This document shows positions 5,457 through 13,849 of a stretch of 20,064 nucleotides of DNA, in pieces. Each line of letters begins with the position of its first letter. The stretch's first letter is position 1. The notes under the pieces are model-generated. The model worked only from the letters and a program-made list of their open reading frames with translations, was not told where the DNA came from and searched no databases. The position numbers were made by a program, and so were the translations under genes. The DNA is from Halocafeteria seosinensis. Taxonomy: Eukaryota > Sar > Bigyra > Bicosoecida. Location of the stretch: contig LVLI01000570.1 in assembly GCA_001687465.1 (NCBI GenBank), positions 1 through 20,064 of the forward strand, given 5' to 3'.

Positions 5457-8400
5457 TTATAAATCCAATATGTTAATCTTAAATACTTCACCATTGGATT
5501 TTATCCCATAAAAACCCTTAGCAAACCCTGTAATGATTCCAGAACCGCTATTTGTATTAACCTGTTGATAAGTATCACCATCATCATGACTAACATATAA
5601 TTTTCCTGACGTTCCACCATCACCAACCAAAAACATATTGTTCTGAGCAATACAACCAATACAACCTGAGGAGGATAATGAATGACTTATAGAAGTCCAG
5701 TTTTCCCCATCATCGAATGAAATTACGACAAAATTATCTCCATCGGATGCGACCCAATTGTTATTTCCTCTAGCCACTTGAAATAAGATACCACCACTAG
5801 ATGGAACATTGCTAATGCTCCAATTAAAACCATCATCATTAGAACGCAAAATTGTAGATTCTAGGGGACTAGATTGCCCACCACAAATAATCCAAGTACC
5901 CGTCTCACTGGAATAGGTAGCGTCTTCCAAAATATCGCTAACAAATGAATTTACTTCCGTCCAAGATGAACCTTGGTCGGTAGAACGAGCTATATTACCG
6001 CTATCCGTGCAAGCTATTAAAGTACCAGAGTCACTTATACCTAATCCAAAAACACCCCCCGTTATATTACTAGTCACGGTACTCCAATTATTACCACCAT
6101 CTGTAGTACGGGCTATAGTTCCGGAAGATCCACCTACCACCCATATATCTTCAGTAACGGATACTATACAAGCGAGGAGTCCACCAATCCCCGTAGAAAC
6201 ATCTGAGAAACTCATTCCACCATCATTACTTATATGAACAGTATCATTGTTAGCATTGACAGCAATTAATCGGTCTCCACTACTTCTTTCAAAAGAATCT
6301 ATATTTTCACCGGTACTACCAACAGAAACCTCATTTCCAGCATTCAAGAATTTGGTCACACTAGTTCCACCACTGTTATTATCAACATAACTTTTAGTAG
6401 CTCCATCCTGGGCACTAGTGGGGTCAGAAAGATTATTAATTTGTTTCGAATTCATATCCAGAGCATTAGCCAAATTTCCAGCTTCTAAATAATTTCTTGA
6501 AACAGCGTCTTGAGCTGAAGTTGGATCACTTAAGTTATTAATTTGGTTAGAACCAGCGTCCATATTAGTATCGTTTAAAGTGAGACTGTTACCAATTGAG
6601 AATGATAAATTTCCATCCATTGTATTATTTCCATCTCTTCTTAAAAATCTGGCATCACCATCATTTCTATTAAGTGCATCTGTTCCAGATGTGGCAGAAG
6701 AAAGGTTATTAATTTGTTTTGAGTTCATATCCAGAGCATTAGCCATATTACCAGATTCTAAATAATTTCTTGAAACAGCATCTTGGGCACTAGTTGGATC
6801 AGATAGGTTATTAATTTGGTTAGAACCAGCGTCCATATTAGTATCGTTTAAAGTGAGACTGTTACCAGTTGAAAAGCTCAAAGTACCGTCCATTGTATTA
6901 TTTCCATCTCTTCGGAGAAATCTAGCATCACCGTCATTTCTATTAAGTGCATCTGTTCCAGCTGTGGCAGAAGAAAGATTATTAATTTGTTTCGAATTCA
7001 TATCCAGAGCATTAGCCAAATTACCAGCTTCTAAATAATTTCTTGTTACAGCATCTTGGGCACTAGTTGGGTCACTTAAATTAGTGATTCGGTTACTTTT
7101 CATATGAACATTATTTTGAGCGGGTCTTGTGTGCCAATCATGATTGATGTGGGCTTGTGTTCCCAATCCACCATTATAAATCATATCAATTTCACCATCG
7201 GAAATCGCTCTTTCGAATGTTAGAAGTTCGTCAACAATCCATGTAAGCGGACTTACTAATAAAGCACCACCACCGCTTTCATAACTTGACAATGTATAAC
7301 TTACCTCAAACTTAGAATTAACGTATAGACGAGCTTCTGAACCATTAAATGTGACTGTTACAAGATACCAAACACCAGTGGAAAGAAAGGAAGATGAATT
7401 TTGAGGACTTCCACCCTGGGAAAGAAATAACATATCAGAATCTTGTCCAACTGTTAGAGCACTGCCAGTTAATCCAGTGGCGAAAACAATGGTTGAGCTC
7501 ACACCAATATCGGGAGTTTGATACCAAAAAGAAACCGAAAAAGGATCACTGACAGAAGCACCGACAGGAACAGCACCACTATTTAAAATGTAGTCAGTTC
7601 CAGAACTAGCATTTTGCAGACCTTGACCGATTTTACCAGAAACTAAAGTTTGATTATCTACGGTAGCATCATAGACACCAATTTTATCATTGTGAGGATT
7701 TGAACCACTAAAATTATAGTGAGCTCTAGCACCGTGACGAAGATTTGATAATTTTGATTGGGACGGTTGTGGGATTCCGGTGCTTCCGGATACTTGATAA
7801 TGTGCGTTAGCACCTTGAGCTTGGAAATCAGTATCATTGTTTTGACTTGAACAAGTCTTAATAAGCATATTCGTTATAGGCGTTCCAGTTCCATTTAAAT
7901 AAAGTCCGATAGCATTTCCATCATTGTTGGTTGTTTCCTCAAAAATAGAACCTTCTAATTTGAGATTCTTGGTATTCACCCCAACTTGTACACCGAACTC
8001 TAAACAATTAAAAATTATAGCCGATGAGATAGTACAGTTTTCATTACTCGCTACATTGATACCTGTCAAAAGGGGGGCTTGATTTCCTTCTGTTTCTGAA
8101 CGGTCAAAGTTTCCATCAACATCAGCATCGATATAAATATTTTCCAGAATGGTGTTATCAGAACCGAGAAAGAAGGCATTAGCTCCATTAACTTTAAAAT
8201 CATAAGAAGAATGGATTTGTTGAATAGTAATATTTCGCCAAGTATTGTTACCTTGTGAGCTATCACTTAGTATTCCTACATTTTCAATCGGTTCTCCTGA
8301 GCCAGTATTGTAACAATATAGACCGTCAAAAGTGTTTTTTTCGCCACTATTAGAAATACAGTTATCAGTACAAGTTGACATAGTAATTTGACTAAAATTA

Positions 8401-9803
8401 TTTTCATTAGCGGTATTGGTCAGAAAGAAACCCCTTTGAGCTGAAAAAATTAGGATATAACCAAAATTATTATTGGTTGAATTATCCTGAATATCGAAAC
8501 CCCCTAGGTTGCAATTTTTCGCAGAAATATTTAAAAAAGAACTATTAGTTGTACTGTGCAGGTCAAAACCTTTATTTATATCTTCTAATAAGAAGTCTTC
8601 AAAACTTAAGTCGGAACTGTTTTGGATAGAAACAGCCAAGCTGTTACTAGAATCATAACAACCAATATTTGAGAATTTCCCGGTAGTTAGTTTCTGAATG
8701 TCAAGAGCTGGGTGGCTAGTTTCCTTTACAGTTAGATCATTACAAAAGAAATTGGTAGGGTCATCATTACCATTGTTTCTATGAACCAAAATAGCGGGTG
8801 AATTTGGAGAAATCACCTCAATATTAGAAACTGTATTATTCGGAGATCCATCAATATTAATAACCCCGTCAACAGCCTGGTCATTTAAGGAATATACACC
8901 ACTTATATAATTATTATTACCGCTTCCACTATTGTTTAAAATATAAAACGCTCCATTAGTTCCAGAAAAGCGATTATTAGTAAAAATACCCCTATTCCCT
9001 GGATAATTAATACTAGTACCGCCGTGAAATGAACAATTTCTTACTGAAACATTCGAATCTGAGGGATCAGCCGAAACAGGACCGGTTGAGTTAAGGAACT
9101 CACAATTATTTATGACTAAAGAACTAACCTGATTAGTTTCAATAGCGGATTTATTTAGCATATTAAAATAGCTATAACTTACCGTAACGTTAGAGTTATC
9201 GCCTAAATTTGTAAAATAGAACGAAGAACCTTCTTCAGAATCAGTACTGTCAACGGATAATTGTGTTAGTGTTAAATGACTACAATTATCAACATATATT
9301 TCGTAAGAAGAAGTTGAAAGGAGTTGTACTCTTTCGACCGTGCAATAATTAACACCATTGAAATGGAGAAGAATATCGTCAATACTGTCAACACCACGGT
9401 TTGAATTATTGCCGTCTAGTATCATATTTTGTATTAGTAAACCACTGGCAGTTACAGCAATCCAATGATTATCGCTTGTAGCACTATCATCTACTTTAAT
9501 TCTGGTATCGGTCCAATTAACCCCCAAAAAACTAACGGAAGTATCTATTTGAATTTGGTCATCAATTATAAACTCACCTTGAGACAATAAAATTCTATCA
9601 CCATCATTAGAGTTTTGAATAGCTTGATTAATTTGTACTTGGTCAGAAGCTCCATCACAGACATAATCAGAACTGTCTTTTATAGCTTGTGGAGCATCAT
9701 TTGAAGCCACCGTAATATTAGAAATATGTGAGGAATGTTTTGTAGGTATTAGATGTTTGTAGATTTGTTTAGTTTGATCATTTATAATCTGAGCTACAGC
9801 CAT
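5457..9803 (-). CDS. Giant phage-tail-fibre-like receptor-binding protein (1448 residues)
   Basis: This is a likely surface fibre or spike for host attachment. Visible domains are as follows. (1) Residues ~28-680 form a right-handed beta-helix of the pectate-lyase type, opening with SSDYVCDGASDQVQINQAIQ and continuing with short Asn/Ser/Ile-rich turns. (2) ~690-880 form a LamG/concanavalin-like domain (FSVSFWYQTP, then WYLVTVTFNGSEARLYVN). (3) ~898-1140 hold tail-fibre repeats of 91 residues (MNSKQINNLS, DPTSAQDAVSRNYLE, GDARFLRRDGNNTMDG). (4) ~1160-1448 form a beta-propeller with six Asp-box motifs, for example RTTDGGNNW, RSTDQGSSW and ISFDDGENW. No signal peptide is seen. I chose ATG 9803, not the in-frame ATG at 9887, because TATATATAGAAAA directly precedes 9803 and the upstream start would overlap the lipase gene. 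The modular build suggests acquisition from a phage-type source or shuffling. Glycan binding is likely, and enzymatic activity is unproven. Confidence 0.88.
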   Translation of the reverse strand: MAVAQIINDQTKQIYKHLIPTKHSSHISNITVASNDAPQAIKDSSDYVCDGASDQVQINQAIQNSNDGDRILLSQGEFIIDDQIQIDTSVSFLGVNWTDTRIKVDDSATSDNHWIAVTASGLLIQNMILDGNNSNRGVDSIDDILLHFNGVNYCTVERVQLLSTSSYEIYVDNCSHLTLTQLSVDSTDSEEGSSFYFTNLGDNSNVTVSYSYFNMLNKSAIETNQVSSLVINNCEFLNSTGPVSADPSDSNVSVRNCSFHGGTSINYPGNRGIFTNNRFSGTNGAFYILNNSGSGNNNYISGVYSLNDQAVDGVINIDGSPNNTVSNIEVISPNSPAILVHRNNGNDDPTNFFCNDLTVKETSHPALDIQKLTTGKFSNIGCYDSSNSLAVSIQNSSDLSFEDFLLEDINKGFDLHSTTNSSFLNISAKNCNLGGFDIQDNSTNNNFGYILIFSAQRGFFLTNTANENNFSQITMSTCTDNCISNSGEKNTFDGLYCYNTGSGEPIENVGILSDSSQGNNTWRNITIQQIHSSYDFKVNGANAFFLGSDNTILENIYIDADVDGNFDRSETEGNQAPLLTGINVASNENCTISSAIIFNCLEFGVQVGVNTKNLKLEGSIFEETTNNDGNAIGLYLNGTGTPITNMLIKTCSSQNNDTDFQAQGANAHYQVSGSTGIPQPSQSKLSNLRHGARAHYNFSGSNPHNDKIGVYDATVDNQTLVSGKIGQGLQNASSGTDYILNSGAVPVGASVSDPFSVSFWYQTPDIGVSSTIVFATGLTGSALTVGQDSDMLFLSQGGSPQNSSSFLSTGVWYLVTVTFNGSEARLYVNSKFEVSYTLSSYESGGGALLVSPLTWIVDELLTFERAISDGEIDMIYNGGLGTQAHINHDWHTRPAQNNVHMKSNRITNLSDPTSAQDAVTRNYLEAGNLANALDMNSKQINNLSSATAGTDALNRNDGDARFLRRDGNNTMDGTLSFSTGNSLTLNDTNMDAGSNQINNLSDPTSAQDAVSRNYLESGNMANALDMNSKQINNLSSATSGTDALNRNDGDARFLRRDGNNTMDGNLSFSIGNSLTLNDTNMDAGSNQINNLSDPTSAQDAVSRNYLEAGNLANALDMNSKQINNLSDPTSAQDGATKSYVDNNSGGTSVTKFLNAGNEVSVGSTGENIDSFERSSGDRLIAVNANNDTVHISNDGGMSFSDVSTGIGGLLACIVSVTEDIWVVGGSSGTIARTTDGGNNWSTVTSNITGGVFGLGISDSGTLIACTDSGNIARSTDQGSSWTEVNSFVSDILEDATYSSETGTWIICGGQSSPLESTILRSNDDGFNWSISNVPSSGGILFQVARGNNNWVASDGDNFVVISFDDGENWTSISHSLSSSGCIGCIAQNNMFLVGDGGTSGKLYVSHDDGDTYQQVNTNSGSGIITGFAKGFYGIKSNGEVFKINILDL
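6383..7112 (-). repeat. 273-bp tandem repeat coding for fibre repeats
   Basis: The same sequence recurs at exact 273-bp steps (for example CTAAATAATTTCTTG at 6485, 6758 and 7031), giving a 91-residue period. On protein level the ANALDMNSKQINNLS segments fall at residues 930, 1021 and 1112. The two complete units are close to identical, with third-position changes scattered among them, so copy number could change by recombination. Confidence 0.9.
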
Positions 9804-9806
9804 TTT

Positions 9807-9817
9807 TCTATATATAT
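9807..9817 (-). promoter_or_regulatory. TATATATAGA start motif of the fibre gene
   Basis: The minus strand reads TATATATAGA and then AAAA before ATG 9803. It is the same motif and spacing as before the capsid genes, and it decides the start choice for the fibre. Confidence 0.6.
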
Positions 9818-9834
9818 AATATTTATTTTTATAT

Positions 9835-10755
9835 TTACATAATTCCAGACTCTCGATAGTAAACTTCCAAGGGGTAAGGCATTCCACTCGGTTGCACTTT
9901 GTCTTTGTGTCTAACCATTCCTAAACCTACCAAATCTTTTTTAGTTGGTCTCTTTCTTCCTCCTTTTGGTTTTTTAATTGCGTCTTTTTCTGACAAACCT
10001 TTGAAGTTATCTAAATCATGATTTTGTAGGCTTTTTTTGCTAACTTCTGGGAAAACATACAAATTCTTTTTTAAAAATCTGCCACTTAAACTATATAATG
10101 GATCTCCTTTGATATACCAATAGTCATAATTTTTAAACACTTGAATTAAATCCCTAGGTTGGAGAGCTCCATTATAAGATTTTCCAGCCCTTGCAAAATT
10201 GTCTAAATCTCTATTCATTTGTAATTGAATAGCGTTACCAAGAGAGTGTCCAACGGTAAAAATACAATGAGAGCTTTGAAAATTTTCAAGTAATTTTTGA
10301 GTTGTTTCCAAATCTTTCTGAAAACGTCCGGTCCTATTAAGTTTATTAAACATAATATCTTTATCAGCAGATAAATCACTGACACTTGTTTTTTCTGTTC
10401 CACGGTAGGCGACCAAAATAACTTTGGCTTCACGATCTTGGTAACAAGCCACCGTTTTACTTGAAAATTTTCGCATTCTAATCCACCATTGGTTAATTGT
10501 TTGCGGTCTGGATTTGGGAGGCATGTAAGAAGCTTTACAAACCTCAAAATATGTTTTATTACTGGGATGTTTACACGTTACTGGGTCATAATCTTCTTGT
10601 ATTTGGTTACCACTCTCATCAAAAGTTTGGTTTTCTTCATCATCTTTAAAAAAAGCTCTTTTTTTGCCTTTTGTTTTTCCAGTATCTTTTTTAGATTTAT
10701 TGGACTTCTTTGGTTTTCTAAGTTGCATTAATATATCTAATAGAGTATCTTCCAT
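9835..10755 (-). CDS. Class-3 lipase-like hydrolase
   Basis: This is a predicted alpha/beta-hydrolase of 306 residues. VAYRGTE (116-122) is the typical class-3 lipase strand and oxyanion region, and VGHSLGNAI (168-176) is the nucleophile elbow with Ser171. Asp218 (IKGDPLYSLSGR) and His246 (LQNHDLDNF) complete a plausible Ser-Asp-His triad in the right order. The N-terminal ~45 residues are Lys-rich and acidic and disordered-looking; the C-terminus carries a basic GGRKRPTKK. There is no signal peptide, so a cytoplasmic or virion-packaged enzyme is likely. Lipases of this class are known from some algal polinton-like viruses, where a role in membrane penetration or release is suspected. ATATAGGAAGAAT precedes ATG 10755. 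It ends 31 bp before the fibre start on the same strand and is divergent from the next gene. Confidence 0.9.
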   Translation of the reverse strand: MEDTLLDILMQLRKPKKSNKSKKDTGKTKGKKRAFFKDDEENQTFDESGNQIQEDYDPVTCKHPSNKTYFEVCKASYMPPKSRPQTINQWWIRMRKFSSKTVACYQDREAKVILVAYRGTEKTSVSDLSADKDIMFNKLNRTGRFQKDLETTQKLLENFQSSHCIFTVGHSLGNAIQLQMNRDLDNFARAGKSYNGALQPRDLIQVFKNYDYWYIKGDPLYSLSGRFLKKNLYVFPEVSKKSLQNHDLDNFKGLSEKDAIKKPKGGRKRPTKKDLVGLGMVRHKDKVQPSGMPYPLEVYYRESGIM

Positions 10756-10796
10756 ATTCTTCCTATATTGGAAAGTCGTAAAAAAAATAAGAAATT

Positions 10797-10808
10797 TATA
10801 TATATAGA
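10797..10808 (+). promoter_or_regulatory. TATATATATAGA start motif of the 220-residue gene
   Basis: The run of TA ending in TAGA is 2 bp from ATG 10811. It is part of the recurring class found before virion genes. Confidence 0.6.
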
Positions 10809-10810
10809 AG

Positions 10811-11473
10811 ATGACACACCTACTTTATCCTGATGAACTGCCAATAAATCTTTCTCAAGAAGCATGTATTCAAAGTTGGAATGGAAAACACCACTCAATT
10901 ATTGAGCAATTTAATGAAGAAAACACTGATCAGTTGCCCTTATGGGTGGTAGTTAAATGCAAAAAATTACCCACTGTTGAAGAATTGAATAATTATATTA
11001 TAAATATATATAACCATCTTGAGATTCGTTTTGATTTATGCGAAACTACTCAATTATTTTTTTTAGCTGGAAAAGAAAATGAAATTTGGATTATGTTTCC
11101 AAATATTTGTTTATCTTATGAAGATACCATAAAAATTTATCAAACATTAGATTATTGCGTTCTTCCAAAATTAGGGAATAATGTAAATGAAATAAGTTAT
11201 AAAACTACCAGACCAATTTTCGGGAATTGGATGGATAAAGAAGAAACAAAAAAATCTTGTTTGATTTCATGCCGGAAAAAAAAAAGAAAATTTCGGAAGC
11301 CAATCCCATTGAGAATATACAGAAAGGCTCAATACCTGAAGAAATACTATTATCAAGTTGAAAATATTCCAAATTCTGAGGATTGGAACAAAGTGAAAGA
11401 AATACCAACTATTAACGAATATATGACACTCTACCCAATAGAGGAAAGAGAAACCTTAAAAATTGCCCGATAA
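10811..11473 (+). CDS. Unknown 220-residue protein
   Basis: No confident family. The N-terminal ~130 residues look like a compact alpha/beta domain (LWVVVKCKKLPTVEELNNYI, then FFLAGKENEIWIMFPNICLS). The strand ending in MFPNICLS faintly recalls a strand of viral AEP primases, but the acidic catalytic residues cannot be placed, so I do not call it a primase. The C-terminal part is basic (SCRKKKRKFRKP) and then aromatic. It has a TATATATAGA start motif like the capsid genes. It is followed after 7 bp by the next gene and is divergent from the lipase, with 55 bp between starts. Its neighbours suggest a virion or assembly role (inference). Confidence 0.75.
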   Translation: MTHLLYPDELPINLSQEACIQSWNGKHHSIIEQFNEENTDQLPLWVVVKCKKLPTVEELNNYIINIYNHLEIRFDLCETTQLFFLAGKENEIWIMFPNICLSYEDTIKIYQTLDYCVLPKLGNNVNEISYKTTRPIFGNWMDKEETKKSCLISCRKKKRKFRKPIPLRIYRKAQYLKKYYYQVENIPNSEDWNKVKEIPTINEYMTLYPIEERETLKIAR

Positions 11474-11480
11474 TATATAG
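11474..11480 (+). promoter_or_regulatory. TATATAG start motif of the 282-residue gene
   Basis: TATATAG abuts ATG 11481 and fills nearly the whole 7-bp gap after the previous stop, so each gene seems to have its own promoter despite the tight spacing. Confidence 0.55.
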
Positions 11481-12329
11481 ATGGAAAGAAAGAGTTTTTT
11501 GACAAATGATGAAAAAGAAGTTATTAAGCTGATTACTTTCGGAAAAAAGTGGAACTTAGCAGGATCGCAACAAGATCCAAATGTATATTTTACAATGGAT
11601 TATGATATAAATCAATTTTTAGATGATCTCAATATTGATAAAGTTGTTAAAGAGTTTTCACAAAAAGTGAAAAAACTATCTTCAAATAGGAATATTTACT
11701 TGGGGGATGTCAAAACTGAAATCGATGACCATAAAATTAGGTGGTCAAAAGACCAAATCAAAAAAGGTTACCAAGGTGAAGTGAGTTTAAAAAGTCAACT
11801 ACAAAACAAGAAAGTTTTTTTCAAAATTGATGTCTTAGCGTTTTTGCCTTCTACTGGTTCTTTTCATGAATTTACAAATAGTTTATTTTATAAGGAATCA
11901 ACCCCAAAGAAAGATATGATAAACAATATCAAGAAAGAAGCAGAAGAAAAAGCAAATGAGGGAAATTTGTACAAATCATTAAAAAGAATGTATTCTTTCT
12001 ATAAGCTCCAAAATAAACCAAAAAAGTATAATGAAATTTTAGAGATTTTGAATAATCCTTTGTTAGGTTTTTTCCATCAAATGCGTGAGGGTGTTGACTC
12101 TCTTATTTTCCTATTGGAAAATCATAAAATAAAAAAGAGTAATCAAAAATTTCAAACAGATTTGGAAGGTTATAAGCAAACCCTTTGGAATTTATCCACT
12201 GCAATGAAAACCAACAAAGTTAAAGATATATTGGAAGCTTTGGAAAAACCAACTTTAAACAATTTAATTAATATTCGTGATTCTATTTCTGAAGTACTCA
12301 ATAACAAAACAAGGATGTACATGAAATAA
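11481..12329 (+). CDS. Unknown charged, helical 282-residue protein
   Basis: No family is recognised. Lys/Glu/Asn-rich and mostly helical by eye. There is one strand-rich core around residues 95-130 (KKVFFKIDVLAFLPSTGSFHEFTNSLF). It is followed by a helical repeat-like segment (residues ~140-280; EEKANEGNLYKSLKRMYSFYKL, then KKYNEILEIL) that recalls TPR-type helix pairs. There is no membrane segment or signal. It has its own TATATAG start motif 0 bp before the ATG and is followed by the Gly-rich virion-type gene after 29 bp. It could be a scaffold or minor virion protein, from context only. Confidence 0.75.
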   Translation: MERKSFLTNDEKEVIKLITFGKKWNLAGSQQDPNVYFTMDYDINQFLDDLNIDKVVKEFSQKVKKLSSNRNIYLGDVKTEIDDHKIRWSKDQIKKGYQGEVSLKSQLQNKKVFFKIDVLAFLPSTGSFHEFTNSLFYKESTPKKDMINNIKKEAEEKANEGNLYKSLKRMYSFYKLQNKPKKYNEILEILNNPLLGFFHQMREGVDSLIFLLENHKIKKSNQKFQTDLEGYKQTLWNLSTAMKTNKVKDILEALEKPTLNNLINIRDSISEVLNNKTRMYMK

Positions 12330-12340
12330 AACTTTTTTAC

Positions 12341-12356
12341 ATATAGAATATATAGA
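12341..12356 (+). promoter_or_regulatory. Doubled ATATAGAAT start motif
   Basis: ATATAGAAT is present twice in direct succession, ending 2 bp before ATG 12359. The doubling is unique in the window and may mark a strongly expressed gene. Confidence 0.55.
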
Positions 12357-12358
12357 AT

Positions 12359-12850
12359 ATGGCGAAAGGAAAAAAGATAAATAAAAAGAAAGCTAAACAG
12401 CTTTTAAATAAACTCTATGATGAAATGGAAAAGCAAGGACTTGAACTTGATTTTTTGGATCAAGTGGGCCAGGTCGGTGGAGGTCTATTTGAAACTGTTG
12501 GAAGCATTGGTGACACCTTTGCAAACCCATTTGGACTTGGTAAAGGTGGAGCTCAGAAGAAAGGCGGTATCTTTAAAACCATTACCGACGCAATTGTTGA
12601 CGCTGCCGGAGGGTCTCAAAGGAAAAAAAAAGGCGGTGCACTGTTGACAGATATCGGAAAAGCTTTTGATAAATCTGCTAATAATGTTCTCGGTTTGGGA
12701 AAAGGTGGAGGTTCTGACGGAATTCAATCCCGTGGCGAGCTCGTTAAACACGTAATGAAAGAACGAGGGGTTTCCTTACCGAAAGCCAGTCATATAGTGA
12801 AACAAGAAAATCTTTATCAACCTAAGGGTGGTGTTTTAATAAGAGGCTGA
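12359..12850 (+). CDS. Gly-Gly-rich basic protein, probable minor virion protein/protease substrate
   Basis: The 163-residue protein begins with a basic, amphipathic helix (residues 1-27). It then has alternating amphipathic stretches and Gly-Gly motifs at about 40-42, 63-64, 69-70, 84-85, 92-93, 116-118 and 157-158. Residues 124-153 (SRGELVKHVMKERGVSLPKASHIVKQENLY) resemble a short helical motif that I associate with virion proteins of large algal viruses, from memory. SUMO-protease-like viral enzymes cut after Gly-Gly, so several sites here might be used by the protease encoded at 3211-3786. That is inference. The composition recalls precursor proteins that yield membrane-active peptides. 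It lies upstream of the ATPase and capsid genes and has a doubled start motif. A hairpin follows the stop. Confidence 0.8.
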   Translation: MAKGKKINKKKAKQLLNKLYDEMEKQGLELDFLDQVGQVGGGLFETVGSIGDTFANPFGLGKGGAQKKGGIFKTITDAIVDAAGGSQRKKKGGALLTDIGKAFDKSANNVLGLGKGGGSDGIQSRGELVKHVMKERGVSLPKASHIVKQENLYQPKGGVLIRG

Positions 12851-12869
12851 AAAAACCATTGAAATAAAG

Positions 12870-12895
12870 TATAATTCAAATTGAATTGAATTATA
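12870..12895. terminator. Bidirectional hairpin between convergent genes
   Basis: TATAATTCAA (12870-12879) is the exact reverse complement of TTGAATTATA (12886-12895), with loop ATTGAA. It sits between the stop of the Gly-rich gene (12850) and the stop of the ATPase gene (12901), so it could serve both transcripts. Confidence 0.65.
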
Positions 12896-12900
12896 TAAAA

Positions 12901-13716
12901 CTAATCATCAAATATATAATCGGGTAAATAAGTGGATTGGGCTGAAACAATGTACTTCGGACACTTTGAAATTACTATATAGTTCCCCGAATCTTTTTTA
13001 AGTTTTTTTAATAATCTTTTATCATCTATATTCCCGTATTGTTGAGAAAAATATCTAAAGTTATGATTACTTAAAAGTTTCGGAAAAATAATAAAATAGT
13101 CGCTTTCAGTCAAAATCAGTTTCGTTTTGTGGCTATTAGTTATATTATGGAAAATACAGAAAATTGAAATATTTCTATCCCTACCCCTCTCGGCTAAAAC
13201 GTTCAATAAGTGCAAAATTTCCCCGGTGTTTTTATCATTCATAAAATCATCAAAACAAACTAAAGAATCTTCAAAATCGTCAATGGTGGGTATGTGGTCC
13301 TTATTACCCTCTTCATCTGGTGCAAATGCATTTGTGTCAAGTCTATTTATGTTGTCTTCTCCTAGTTCTTTTTCAATAGTTTCATCAAATTCTTTTGAAC
13401 TTATTAAATATACTGGGTTATTTGTCAATAATTTGTAATTATGTGCCCAATTGCACATCACTGTTGTCTTACCTGAACCTTTGCACGAGGCACAATAGGC
13501 ACAAAACGGAAATCTGTTTTTTACTTTTCTTGGTAACGGAGAAAAAAAATAATCACCATTCAAATTAATTTGAGCTTCTTCGTTGGTCTGAGGTGGTTGC
13601 TCCAATTGTTCTTCATGTAAATTAACAACTTGGTCTTCTACCTTTCCATTAAGTTTTTTGACAAATCCAATTGTTTCATCCGGATTATATTCGTTTCCTA
13701 AATAAAGTTTTGGCAT
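12901..13716 (-). CDS. A32/FtsK-HerA-type genome-packaging ATPase
   Basis: The 271-residue protein carries a P-loop at 77-85 (SCKGSGKTT), a Walker B ending in two Asp (SLVCFDDF, 151-158), and a following strand with His-Asn (ISIFCIFHNITN, 183-194), which fits the sensor/Q-loop region of this family. The first P-loop position is Ser rather than the usual Gly or Ala. Length matches packaging ATPases of polintons, virophages and NCLDVs (about 250-280). It would pump DNA into preformed capsids. The start at 13716 is preceded on the minus strand by AGTATATAT. It is divergent from the penton gene, with a 133-bp shared regulatory gap, and convergent with the Gly-rich gene. Confidence 0.92.
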   Translation of the reverse strand: MPKLYLGNEYNPDETIGFVKKLNGKVEDQVVNLHEEQLEQPPQTNEEAQINLNGDYFFSPLPRKVKNRFPFCAYCASCKGSGKTTVMCNWAHNYKLLTNNPVYLISSKEFDETIEKELGEDNINRLDTNAFAPDEEGNKDHIPTIDDFEDSLVCFDDFMNDKNTGEILHLLNVLAERGRDRNISIFCIFHNITNSHKTKLILTESDYFIIFPKLLSNHNFRYFSQQYGNIDDKRLLKKLKKDSGNYIVISKCPKYIVSAQSTYLPDYIFDD

Positions 13717-13755
13717 ATATATACTTTTTACAAAAAAATCAAAAAAGTTCTATAG

Positions 13756-13799
13756 TATAGAGTTTTGACTTTTAATAAAAAAACTCTATAATAAAAGTC
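13756..13799. promoter_or_regulatory. Interleaved inverted repeats in the ATPase/penton intergenic region
   Basis: TATAGAGTTTT (13756-13766) pairs with AAAACTCTATA (13780-13790), and GACTTTTA (13767-13774) pairs with TAAAAGTC (13792-13799). The two pairs interleave, so only one hairpin, or a pseudoknot in RNA, can form at a time. The block lies between two divergent starts and may be a regulator site or a switchable structure. Confidence 0.5.
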
Positions 13800-13840
13800 T
13801 AAACTAAAGAGTTTTTTCACTTTTCAAAAAATATGATCCT

Positions 13841-13849
13841 TATATATAG
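13841..13849 (+). promoter_or_regulatory. TATATATAG start motif of the penton gene
   Basis: TATATATAG abuts ATG 13850. This is the clearest instance of the class next to a structural gene. Confidence 0.65.

Noticed and set aside
8066-8266. Minus-strand frame inside the fibre gene
   Set aside because: It is an alternate frame of the beta-helix coding region with no start motif.
9804-9887. Longer start for the fibre gene at ATG 9887
   Set aside because: It overlaps the lipase coding end, the added 28 residues do not look like the family, and a TATATATAGA motif lies directly before ATG 9803.
10811-11473. AEP-type primase
   Set aside because: Only one strand motif (MFPNICLS) is suggestive; the catalytic acidic pair and His could not be placed.
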